Origin: Candidatus Hydrogenedentota bacterium | GTDB lineage: Bacteria; Hydrogenedentota; Hydrogenedentia; Hydrogenedentales; SLHB01 | Direction: 5' to 3' | Assembly: GCA_022706165.1 (NCBI GenBank) | Contig: JAKJDA010000096.1 | Location: 1-9,012 of the forward strand | Length of the DNA: 9,012 nt | Shown: one piece after another, positions 1-7,080 of the stretch | Numbering within the stretch: the stretch's first letter is position 1 | How the letters are laid out: every line of letters begins with the position of its first letter | Program-made: the position numbers and the translations under genes | Notes under the pieces: generated by a model | The model's database searches: none | What the model saw: the letters and a program-made list of their open reading frames with translations, nothing else | What the model was told of the DNA's origin: nothing

Positions 1-1671
1 CGGTTGGCGGAAATTTTGCGGATTGACGCCGAGGATTTGCTCAAGCGTATCAAGGACAATGGCCGCAAGCCGTATCAGCAGGTGATTGTCAAGCAGGATG
101 TTTTCAAAACCGATCTTATTCGCGTCGAGGAATTGTCGTATGCGTTGCCCGGCGTCTACACCATTGTCCGGCCACAGCGAAGGTATCTCTATGGAAAAAC
201 GGGGGGGCATCTTCTGGGGTATTTGGCCGAGATAGGGCCGGAAGAGTTGAAGCAGTCGACCGAGAACGTCATGGGCGATTTGGTCGGCTGGGCGGGTCTC
301 GAGATGATCTACCAAAGCCAGTTGCGGGGCCGAGACGGTCAGTTATGCGTGAGCCGGTATGCGCAGGGGACGCCGCAGATCCGCACCGATGCGCATGGCA
401 CGCCGTATGTGGTTGCGGACGATTTGGGCCGCAAGCTGGAGACGGATTATCGGGAGGATCCCATACCGGGCAAGCCGCTTCGGATTGTGTTGGATATTGG
501 GCTTCAGCGCGAGGCCGAGCGCTTGTTGGAGGGGGAGGTCGGCGCGATTGTGGCGTTGAACGCGGAGAGTGGAGAGGTGCTGGCGATGGCGAGCGCGCCT
601 GGATACGATCCCAGCGTGTTCGTCACGGCGGGGCAAGCGCGGCAGCGGATCGCCTTGCTGAGCGATCGCAAGCAGAAACCCATGCGCAGCCGGTGTTTTC
701 AGGAGGTGTATCCGCCGGGTTCGACGTTCAAGGTGATGCTTGCCGTTGCGGCGCTTGAAGAGGGCGAGATCGATCGGAACACGACCTTTTCGTGCGGCGG
801 GTTCTTTCGCCTTCCGGGGGTGTCGCGTCCGTGGCGGTGTTGGATGCATGATCGCGGGGGGCACGGCTCGGTCAACGTGGTGGACGCTTTGGCCTATTCG
901 TGCGACGTGTTTTTTTATAACGTCGGGCTCAAGCTTGGTCCGGAACGCATCAATTTGTGGGCCGCTCGCATGGGGCTTGGCGTTCCTTCGGGCATCGATT
1001 TGCCTTCCGAGGCCGTCGGCATTGTGGATTCGCCGGAGGCCAAGCGGAAGCGGTTTCAAAAGCTTCATCCCAAGGAGCCTTCTGAATGGAAGTGGTATCC
1101 GGGCAATACCGTCAATCTTTCCATCGGGCAGGGGGCCGTCGCGGTGACGCCGTTGCAGAATGCGATCATGATGGCGTGCATTGTCAATGGCGGCAGACTG
1201 GTGCGGCCGTATTTGAATCGCGATAGGGGGCCGTCTGTTTCGGAGCCGTTTATCAGCGAGCGGACGATTGCAATTGTCGAGGAAGGCATGCGGAAGTGCG
1301 TGGAGAAGGATGTTCCTCCCAGCGGAACGGGCAAGGAGGCGCGCATTCCCGGCATGATTGTCCTGGGCAAGACCGGCACCGCTCAGGCCGTTGGCACGCA
1401 ACACTATGCTCAATATAAGGGGAAGGCGCGGGAGAAAGACATTCCGTATGAATTGCGCGATCATGCTCTTTTCGTGGCGGGCGTTCTGGATCGGTCTCCG
1501 CGTCTTTCCGTGAGCGTCATCATCGAGCATGGTTTGCACGGCAGCAGCGCCGCCGCGCCTATCGCCCGCAAGGTCATCGAGTATTTTTACGCGCATCATG
1601 TCCCCGAAGCGGACGATCCGGAGGAGCCGTCTTTGGACGTCGCCGGCACGGAGGGGCCGTCGCGTGGATAG
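1..1671 (+). CDS. mrdA: Penicillin-binding protein 2 (peptidoglycan D,D-transpeptidase), 5'-truncated
   Basis: Class B PBP that cross-links peptidoglycan in the periplasm during lateral wall growth, as partner of RodA. The frame is open from base 1, so the membrane anchor and start lie outside the window; 556 codons remain. Residues 1-150 (window numbering) are the PBP dimer/pedestal region, with the family-typical HLLGYL stretch and a G-x-GLE...LRGRDG segment. The transpeptidase domain follows. Its three active-site motifs are visible: STFK with nucleophile Ser241 and Lys244, SCD at 300-302, and KTGT at 457-460. The SIGQG...TPLQ segment between them is also typical. The C-terminus ends in an acidic, probably disordered tail whose codons contain the rodA ribosome-binding site. 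The rodA gene overlaps it by 8 nt, the classic mrdA-rodA pairing. Motifs and context make the assignment firm; the true length and start cannot be known here. Confidence 0.96.
   Translation, partial: RLAEILRIDAEDLLKRIKDNGRKPYQQVIVKQDVFKTDLIRVEELSYALPGVYTIVRPQRRYLYGKTGGHLLGYLAEIGPEELKQSTENVMGDLVGWAGLEMIYQSQLRGRDGQLCVSRYAQGTPQIRTDAHGTPYVVADDLGRKLETDYREDPIPGKPLRIVLDIGLQREAERLLEGEVGAIVALNAESGEVLAMASAPGYDPSVFVTAGQARQRIALLSDRKQKPMRSRCFQEVYPPGSTFKVMLAVAALEEGEIDRNTTFSCGGFFRLPGVSRPWRCWMHDRGGHGSVNVVDALAYSCDVFFYNVGLKLGPERINLWAARMGLGVPSGIDLPSEAVGIVDSPEAKRKRFQKLHPKEPSEWKWYPGNTVNLSIGQGAVAVTPLQNAIMMACIVNGGRLVRPYLNRDRGPSVSEPFISERTIAIVEEGMRKCVEKDVPPSGTGKEARIPGMIVLGKTGTAQAVGTQHYAQYKGKAREKDIPYELRDHALFVAGVLDRSPRLSVSVIIEHGLHGSSAAAPIARKVIEYFYAHHVPEADDPEEPSLDVAGTEGPSRG
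1650..1656 (+). promoter_or_regulatory. Ribosome-binding site of rodA
   Basis: GGAGGGG lies 7 nt before the GTG at 1664, inside the 3' end of mrdA. It decides the rodA start in favour of this GTG over upstream in-frame codons and over a second GTG at 1715, and implies translational coupling with mrdA. Confidence 0.8.
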
Positions 1672-2806
1672 CATTGTCCGGGAGCGCAACATTCTTGACG
1701 CTCGCATTGGCGTTGTGAATGTTCGTAATTTGCGTCGCGTGGACATTGTGTTTGTCGCTCTTTCGTTGGCTTTGGCGGGCGCAGGGCTGCTGGTGTTGTA
1801 CAGCGCCAGCGTGGGGTCGTCCTCCGAGGCGCCGTATTATCTCAAGCAATTTGTGTGGTTCTGTATCGGTCTTGTGGTCGCTGCGGCGATCGTCTGCATC
1901 GACTATCGTTTTCTTGTGGCGATGGCTCCTGCTTTTTACGTTTTATCGGTCGGCAGTTTGTTGTTGGTCATGCTTTTTGGCGCTGAAGCGAAAGGGGCCG
2001 AACGTTGGCTTCCGATCGGACCGTTCAAGTTTCAGCCGTCCGAGATGAGCAAGCTGGCGCTGGTGTTTATGTTGACGTGGTATCTCAGCGCTTTTCAGGA
2101 TCGCATCCGTAAGTTGCCCATGTTTCTGTTGGCCTTTGTGATTGCGGGCATCCCTCTTGCTCTCATCCTTAAGCAGCCCAGTCTCAGCACGGCGATGGTT
2201 CTGATCCCGATTGTTTTTGTGATGTTGTTCGTCGCGGGGTGCCGGTGGTGGCACATGGTCGCGATCGTCTTGTTGGGCTTTTGCGTTATTCCCTTTGGTT
2301 GGATGCATATGGAGGATTATCAAAAGTCGCGCGTGACCACGTTTCTTGATCCTACTAGCGATCCCAAGGGAAAGGGATGGCAACCGATTCAAACCAAGAT
2401 CACGGTGGGAAGCGGCGGTCTTACCGGCAAGGGTTTTTTGCAGGGGACGCAGACGCATCTCAAGTTTCTGCCCGAGCATCACACGGACTTTATTTTTTCC
2501 TTGTTGGCCGAGGAGATGGGTTTTGCCGGCGCGGCAGGGGTTTTGGCCCTTTTTTTGCTATTTTTGCTGCGGGGCTTGATGTTGGCGCGCGATTGTCCCG
2601 AGATGTCCGGCGCGCTGTTGTCCATTGGAGCGTTGACGATCCTGGGATTCCACGCTTTCATCAACATCGCGATCACCATAGGGTTGATGCCGGTGACGGG
2701 TCTGCCGTTGCCTTTTTTGAGTTATGGCGGTTCGTTCTACCTTACCACGATGATGTGCGTGGGCGTTCTGTTGAGCGTGCAAGTCAGGGGCAAGTATCTG
2801 GGATGA
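1664..2806 (+). CDS. rodA: RodA, SEDS-family peptidoglycan glycosyltransferase
   Basis: Polytopic inner-membrane enzyme that polymerises lipid II into glycan strands and works with PBP2 in the elongasome. At 380 aa its length is normal for RodA, and about ten hydrophobic segments begin near residue 26. SEDS hallmarks are present: FQPSEMSK with Glu127 and Lys130, and LPEHHTDFIF with Asp275, the position of the essential extracytoplasmic-loop aspartate in RodA. The C-terminal LPFLSYGGS stretch is also typical. The usual QPDLGT motif reads QPSLST at 171-176, a noticeable substitution. The GTG start at 1664 is chosen for its ribosome-binding site and its overlap with the mrdA stop; GTG 1715 is an alternative that would remove 17 hydrophilic residues. 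Pairing with PBP2 makes RodA far more likely than FtsW or SpoVE. Confidence 0.96.
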   Translation: MDSIVRERNILDARIGVVNVRNLRRVDIVFVALSLALAGAGLLVLYSASVGSSSEAPYYLKQFVWFCIGLVVAAAIVCIDYRFLVAMAPAFYVLSVGSLLLVMLFGAEAKGAERWLPIGPFKFQPSEMSKLALVFMLTWYLSAFQDRIRKLPMFLLAFVIAGIPLALILKQPSLSTAMVLIPIVFVMLFVAGCRWWHMVAIVLLGFCVIPFGWMHMEDYQKSRVTTFLDPTSDPKGKGWQPIQTKITVGSGGLTGKGFLQGTQTHLKFLPEHHTDFIFSLLAEEMGFAGAAGVLALFLLFLLRGLMLARDCPEMSGALLSIGALTILGFHAFINIAITIGLMPVTGLPLPFLSYGGSFYLTTMMCVGVLLSVQVRGKYLG

Positions 2807-2843
2807 CGTCCTGTCGCGGACCAGAAAGGAGCCGAGTCGTTTT

Positions 2844-3497
2844 GTGGGCGTGATCCGGGCCAAATTTGCGCGCGGCATGGAAACGCGCTGTTGGACGCAG
2901 CAGGAGTTTTTGGATTCCATTCATCGTGCGCTGGAAGCCTGCGCGGCGCCGGTGGTCCGTAGCGCCGGGCAGCGGGGGCGGTTCCGGATGATGGCGGGGC
3001 CTCCGTTGTCCTTGGGCTACATCAGCCGGTGCGAGTATATTGATTTTGACATGGCGGAGGCGCTTACGGCGGCGGCTTTGGGGGCGCGGCTTCGGCCATG
3101 CTTGCCGTCGGGGGTGACGTTGTTGTGGCTGCGGCGGCTTCCGGCGCAGGCGCTCGGCATCAAGGCGGCGGTGAGGGGATTCACGTACCGTGTGGGGGGG
3201 GCGTTTTCTCCGGCGCGTGTGGCGGCGTTCCGCGCCGCCCCAACGTGGCCTTGGGTGCGCAAAAAGCCGGGCGGGGAGCGTATACTGGATTTGAAGAAGA
3301 GCGTTGCGCGGCTGGAGGCGTTTCCGGACGAGTTGTGGATGGATATCGTCGTGCGGGAGGAGGGAACGCCCAAGCCGACGGAGGTCCTTGCGGCGGTGTT
3401 TACGGTCGCGGAGGACGCGATGCATGAATGGGTGATGGAACGCATCGCCATGCGTTTTGCGCCGGAGTTCCGGCCTGGGCATGGCACAGGGAGTTGA
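2844..3497 (+). CDS. TIGR03936/DUF2344 family (radical SAM-associated) protein
   Basis: 217 aa, soluble, no signal or membrane segment. The layout matches the family usually annotated as TIGR03936 or DUF2344. An N-terminal VIRAKFARG strand is followed by a helix ending HRALEACAAPVVRSAG, then PLSLGYISRCEYIDFDM, matching the family's PLPLGxxSxxEYxDxxL pattern. The C-terminal part has ILDLKKSV and GTPKPTEVLAAVF, resembling the family's conserved tail. The exact biochemical role of the family is not settled; it is commonly fused or adjacent to a B12-binding-type radical SAM protein and next to RNase G. Here rng follows by 1 nt, but no radical SAM gene lies upstream. The GTG start has AAAGGAG at 2825-2831, 12 nt away, somewhat long; the conserved domain begins at once, so later starts are unlikely. 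Several family motifs are degraded (see findings). A run of eight G at 3194-3201 does not break the frame. Confidence 0.82.
   Translation: MGVIRAKFARGMETRCWTQQEFLDSIHRALEACAAPVVRSAGQRGRFRMMAGPPLSLGYISRCEYIDFDMAEALTAAALGARLRPCLPSGVTLLWLRRLPAQALGIKAAVRGFTYRVGGAFSPARVAAFRAAPTWPWVRKKPGGERILDLKKSVARLEAFPDELWMDIVVREEGTPKPTEVLAAVFTVAEDAMHEWVMERIAMRFAPEFRPGHGTGS
3489..3493 (+). promoter_or_regulatory. Ribosome-binding site of rng
   Basis: GGGAG ends 5 nt before the ATG at 3499 and overlaps the end of the DUF2344 gene. It supports ATG 3499 over the in-frame TTG 3457 and ATG 3481, which would add residues absent from the RNase E/G family's usual N-terminus. Confidence 0.7.
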
Positions 3498-3498
3498 T

Positions 3499-5013
3499 AT
3501 GAAGGAAATTGTCATAAACGTCACGTCTTTGGAGACGCGCATCGCGTTGATGGAGGACAAGCGTCTCGTCGAGCTTTCGATCGAGCGCAGCGAAAACCGC
3601 AGCGTGGTCGGCAATATTTACAAGGGCCGCGTGGATTCGGTGGTGCCGGGCATTCAGGCGGCTTTCATCGATATTGGGTTTGAGAAGAACGGTTTTTTGT
3701 ATGTGTCGGACATCGCGGGCGCTGAGGGAACGGGCGATTTTGATTTTGAGGAGGGGACCGCCAAGCCGCGCGCGCGCAAGGGCAAGCAGCCGGGCATCGA
3801 GACGATCCTCAAGAAGAACCAGAGCATCATGGTTCAGGTGAGCAAGGACACGTTGGGCACGAAAGGCGTCCGGCTCACCAATTATGTGACGCTTCCGGGC
3901 CGGTATATCGTGCTGATGCCGACGGTCAAGCATTTGGGCGTGTCGCGCAAGATTGAAAATGAGAAGGAGCGCGATCGCCTCAAGAAGATCATGCAGGAGG
4001 TGCGTCAGCCGGGGGTGGGCATGATCACGCGCACCGCCGCCGAGGATAAATCCAAGGCGGAACTGCACGCCGACATCAAGTACTTGATGAAGATATGGCA
4101 AAAGAGCAAGAACAAGATGGAGTCGATGAAGGGGCCGTGTTTGTTGCACGAGGATTTGACGCCGGTGCTGCGGTTGGTGCGTGACACGTTCACGAACGAT
4201 ATTGACAAGCTTACCATCGACGATGAGCAGGAGTATGGCCGCATTCTCAATTTCTTGGACAATTTTGCGCCCAGTCTCAAGAAACGCTGCAAGCTTCATA
4301 ATGTGAAGAAGCCGATTTTCGAGAAGTTCGAGATTGAGCCCGAGATTCAAAAGGCTTTGAACCGCAAGGTCTATCTGAAGAGCGGGGGGCATATTTGCAT
4401 CGATCAGACCGAGGCGCTTGTCGCCATCGACGTCAATACCGGGCGGTTCACGGGATCGAAGCATCTTGAGGAGACGGTTTTTAAGACGAACTTGGAGGCC
4501 GCCGACGTGATTGCCCGGCAGGTGCGCTTGCGCGATCTCGGCGGCATCATCGTCATCGATTTCATCGACATGCAGTACGAGCGTAATCGCCGCGAGTTGA
4601 TCAAGCGTCTTCAGGACGCGCTCAAGGACGATCGCGCCAAGACGACGGTGTCGGAAGTCAGCGAGCTTGGCATGATCGAGATGACTCGCAAGCGCGTGAA
4701 GCACAATCTCATCAAGGCGCTGTCGCAGCCGTGTCCTTACTGCGAGGGGATGGGGCTTGTGCGATCGGTGACGACGATGACGGCGACGGTTTTGCGGCAG
4801 CTCGAGAATCTATTCTGTCACACCAAGGAGAAACGGATCATCGTGCAGGTCCATCCCGACGTGGCCCGCCGTTTGCGTCATGAGAGCAAGGAACTTCTTG
4901 ACGACATTGCGGCGCGTTTTGATCGCGAGATTCAGGTCGAGTCCGTTTCGGATTTTCACATCCACGACATCAAGGTTGTCAGCGCGCGCACGCGGAAAGA
5001 GATTACCGTTTGA
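3499..5013 (+). CDS. rng: Ribonuclease G (RNase E/G family endoribonuclease)
   Basis: Cytoplasmic single-strand endoribonuclease of the RNase E/G family; E. coli RNase G matures the 16S rRNA 5' end and takes part in mRNA decay. The 504-aa length fits RNase G and excludes a full RNase E, because the long C-terminal scaffold is absent. The N-terminal MKEIVIN, then an S1 RNA-binding domain (about residues 36-125) with GNIYKGRV and AAFIDIGF-x-KNGFLYVSDI, are typical. The catalytic metal-binding aspartates are in VAIDVNTGRFTG (Asp311) and GGIIVIDFIDM (Asp354). Their 43-residue spacing equals that of Asp303 and Asp346 in E. coli RNase E. The zinc-link CPYC lies at 412-415, at the corresponding offset. 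It follows the DUF2344 gene by 1 nt, so coupled translation is likely. It ends 40 nt before the stop of the convergent gene cluster. Confidence 0.97.
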   Translation: MKEIVINVTSLETRIALMEDKRLVELSIERSENRSVVGNIYKGRVDSVVPGIQAAFIDIGFEKNGFLYVSDIAGAEGTGDFDFEEGTAKPRARKGKQPGIETILKKNQSIMVQVSKDTLGTKGVRLTNYVTLPGRYIVLMPTVKHLGVSRKIENEKERDRLKKIMQEVRQPGVGMITRTAAEDKSKAELHADIKYLMKIWQKSKNKMESMKGPCLLHEDLTPVLRLVRDTFTNDIDKLTIDDEQEYGRILNFLDNFAPSLKKRCKLHNVKKPIFEKFEIEPEIQKALNRKVYLKSGGHICIDQTEALVAIDVNTGRFTGSKHLEETVFKTNLEAADVIARQVRLRDLGGIIVIDFIDMQYERNRRELIKRLQDALKDDRAKTTVSEVSELGMIEMTRKRVKHNLIKALSQPCPYCEGMGLVRSVTTMTATVLRQLENLFCHTKEKRIIVQVHPDVARRLRHESKELLDDIAARFDREIQVESVSDFHIHDIKVVSARTRKEITV

Positions 5014-5053
5014 GGCGTTTTGCGCGCGCGTGATATCCGTCGTCCGCAGGGGG
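5014..5053 (+). other. Convergent intergenic spacer
   Basis: Only 40 nt separate the rng stop from the stop of the opposing lipoprotein gene. I see no stem followed by a T-run on either strand, so no intrinsic terminator can be called. Transcripts from the two sides may overlap at their 3' ends. Confidence 0.6.
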
Positions 5054-5653
5054 TTATGTCATTGGCGCTGTTCCGGGGTAAACGGGCGTCGCTGGGGGCG
5101 GGCGGAGGGCTTGCGCCAATTTTTCCGTTTGCGCGAGGTTCGCTTCGAGTTCTTTCACTTCATTGGCGTCGGGCATGATTCGTCTGGCGTTGGCGGCGGC
5201 CTCGCGTCCCGAGGCCAGGAGCGGCTGAATGTCCTCCAGCGCGCCGCCGTTGTCGAGCACCGCCATGATCTGGCGCAGGCGGATTTTGCCGATGTCGATG
5301 TGGCAGATCATTTCGAAGTACGCATCCGAGAAACGGGCGATAGGGCTTTTTTTTGCTTGTTTGGCGAACAGATGCAGCGCGGTTTCGAGTTCGCCTTGGG
5401 CTACGGCCAACCATGGTTTTGAGGCGAATTGAAAGCACCGGGCCAGGTAGTAATGCGCGCCCGCATCCTCCGGATCGTCCAAGAGCCTTTGTTTGAGAAC
5501 GGGGATCGCTTCGTCAAACTTTGCATCGAGAACCAGGGTTTCGGCCTCTTGCATCAGGTTCCGCTGTGGAGGCGTGTGGCATGCAAGGCCGATTCCGGCA
5601 AGTAAATATGCGGCCGCGAGAAAGCGGCGTCTATTCTCGCGGCGCGCATTCAT
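5054..5653 (-). CDS. Putative TPR-like lipoprotein of the HtrA cluster
   Basis: 199 aa; not recognised as a named family. An Arg-rich N-terminus (MNARRENRRRF) is followed by a hydrophobic segment ending GIGLAC at Cys25. This looks like a lipoprotein signal, but Gly at -3 is not the usual Leu, so lipidation is probable rather than certain. Residues 33-75 fit a helix-turn-helix TPR-type repeat: AETLVLDAKFDEAIPVL, then DDPEDAGAHYYLARCF. The rest is mainly helical, Ala- and Glu-rich, with a Pro-rich tail. The ATG lies 2 nt after the stop of the inactive HtrA homologue and has no clear Shine-Dalgarno, so translation is likely coupled; upstream in-frame codons lie inside the preceding gene and would place Arg/Pro-rich residues before the signal. 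It is probably a periplasmic-side scaffold or adaptor for the PDZ proteins encoded with it; this role is inference from context. Confidence 0.75.
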   Translation of the reverse strand: MNARRENRRRFLAAAYLLAGIGLACHTPPQRNLMQEAETLVLDAKFDEAIPVLKQRLLDDPEDAGAHYYLARCFQFASKPWLAVAQGELETALHLFAKQAKKSPIARFSDAYFEMICHIDIGKIRLRQIMAVLDNGGALEDIQPLLASGREAAANARRIMPDANEVKELEANLAQTEKLAQALRPPPATPVYPGTAPMT

Positions 5654-5655
5654 GG

Positions 5656-7080
5656 CTATTTTTCGGGGGCGGCAGGCGTTTCCGCGGGGGCCGCGTCCCA
5701 ACGGGGCTGCAGGCGGAAAAAGCCTGTGCGCGGGCCAACGCGGCAGAACAACGCCGCCTCGCCGGGTTTTTGGGCGGCGATCGTTTTCACGGCTTCCTCG
5801 AATTTAGCGAGGTTTTCAACGGGGATGCCGCCGAATGTCATGATGAGCACGCCGGGGCGCAGTCCGGCGAGTTCGGCGGAACTTCCGGATTTCACGCGGC
5901 GCACGATGACGCCTTTGACGTCGTCGGTGAGATTCAACAGGATGCGGATGTCCGTCGTGAGTTCGCGAACGGTCAGGCCGAAGATTTTGTCTTCGAATTC
6001 TTCGGCCTCGCGCGCGGGTTTGGGGCGTTCGATCAAGGTGACGCGGACTTCTATGGGTTGTTTGTCGCGCAGCAGCTTGATGGGAACGGTTGCGCCGACG
6101 CCGGTTTCGCGCACGAGTTTGGTGAATCCGAGGACTTCGCGGTTGAGGCGTGCGCGCACGGGCATGCCGTTGAATGATACGATCACGTCGCCTCGTTGTA
6201 TGCCCGCTTTTTCACCGGGAGATCCCGACACCACGGCGCCGACTACGATGCCGCCGTTTTTGGGCAGTTCCCAGTATTCGGCCAGATCGTCCGTCAAGGG
6301 TTGCATAAAGACTCCCAGCCATGCGTCGCTCGCGGTTTTCGTGGCGTCGTGTTCCGTTGGGGGCGCATCGATGTAGCGGGCGAAGAGGTCTGACTGATAC
6401 AGCAGGGGATGGCCGCTCCGCACGTAGAGTTCGCCGCCTTCTTCGGCGGTCAAGTCAAACCCAATTACGCCGATCACGCGGCCGTTGGCGTTGATCGCCG
6501 GGCCGCCGACGCAGCCGAACGGCACGTTGTCGTCCAGGCAGTAGGTTGTCCGGGGCTTTTCGAGGATGGCTCCGATGTTGCGGTGGGTGACGGTGCGGGC
6601 GAAATCGAGCGTTTCGCCCAGTAGCCCGATGATCGCGACGGGATCGCCGATGGCGAGCTTTACATGGCGCTCGAATGTGACGTGCGGAAGGTCCAGGGGC
6701 GCGGCGCTTTCAAGGCGCATGAAACACACGTTGATGTCGTCTGGTTTTTTCAGGAGCGTTGCAGGGTATTCGCGTTCTTCTTCGCCTTGGCCCACGGCGA
6801 CCCGGATGTTGAAGGGCGTGGCGTTTTCCCGCTGCATGTGGCCATGGGCCATGACGAGGCCGTCGCGTGAAACGATCAGTCCCAGGGCGCGCGAATCTCG
6901 TTTTTCGACTTGTCCCGACTGCGGGTTGGTCAGATCGGCGGAATAGGTGATGAGGCAAATCGCGGGCGTCACTTGCGCGTACGTTTTCGCGACGATTGTC
7001 TGGGGCGTTTGGCTCCAGGCGGACGGCATGAACAACGCGGCCATCAGCGCCGCCGCCAACACGCGGTTCTTATTCGTCAT
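5656..7080 (-). CDS. HtrA/DegP-like protein with lost catalytic serine (two PDZ domains)
   Basis: 474 aa, predicted secreted. Residues 1-23 are a Sec signal with a likely cut at AWS|Q. Residues 28-245 form a trypsin-like HtrA domain. Against the HtrA motifs, His81 (GLVMAHGHM) and Asp115 (DINVCFMRL) are retained. The GNSGGP nucleophile motif reads GCVGGP at 189-194, placing Val191 where the serine should be. PDZ1 (about 258-365) has WLGVFMQPL and GIQRGDVIVSFNG; PDZ2 (about 378-460) has GLRPGVLIMTFGG. Both look intact. The likely role is peptide or substrate binding, or a regulatory partner, rather than proteolysis; that is inference. The ATG at 7080 has GGAAGGG 7 nt upstream and overlaps the active protease gene by 11 nt; an upstream start would put 16 charged residues ahead of the signal. 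The family call is firm; loss of activity is a strong prediction from one residue. Confidence 0.9.
   Translation of the reverse strand: MTNKNRVLAAALMAALFMPSAWSQTPQTIVAKTYAQVTPAICLITYSADLTNPQSGQVEKRDSRALGLIVSRDGLVMAHGHMQRENATPFNIRVAVGQGEEEREYPATLLKKPDDINVCFMRLESAAPLDLPHVTFERHVKLAIGDPVAIIGLLGETLDFARTVTHRNIGAILEKPRTTYCLDDNVPFGCVGGPAINANGRVIGVIGFDLTAEEGGELYVRSGHPLLYQSDLFARYIDAPPTEHDATKTASDAWLGVFMQPLTDDLAEYWELPKNGGIVVGAVVSGSPGEKAGIQRGDVIVSFNGMPVRARLNREVLGFTKLVRETGVGATVPIKLLRDKQPIEVRVTLIERPKPAREAEEFEDKIFGLTVRELTTDIRILLNLTDDVKGVIVRRVKSGSSAELAGLRPGVLIMTFGGIPVENLAKFEEAVKTIAAQKPGEAALFCRVGPRTGFFRLQPRWDAAPAETPAAPEK

Noticed and set aside
343..1746. Long minus-strand open frame (467 codons) antisense to mrdA
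   Set aside because: The product is Arg/His/Pro-rich with no recognisable domain, while the plus strand encodes PBP2 with all active-site motifs. It is a high-GC shadow frame.
3400..4704. Long minus-strand open frame (434 codons) antisense to rng
   Set aside because: It is rich in Leu, His and Arg with no motifs, and the plus strand encodes RNase G with correctly spaced catalytic residues.
4982..5029. Inverted repeat of 9 bp (GCGCGCGCA and TGCGCGCGC) around the rng stop, considered as a terminator
   Set aside because: The arms are alternating GC of low complexity, the loop is about 30 nt, and no T-run follows on either strand.
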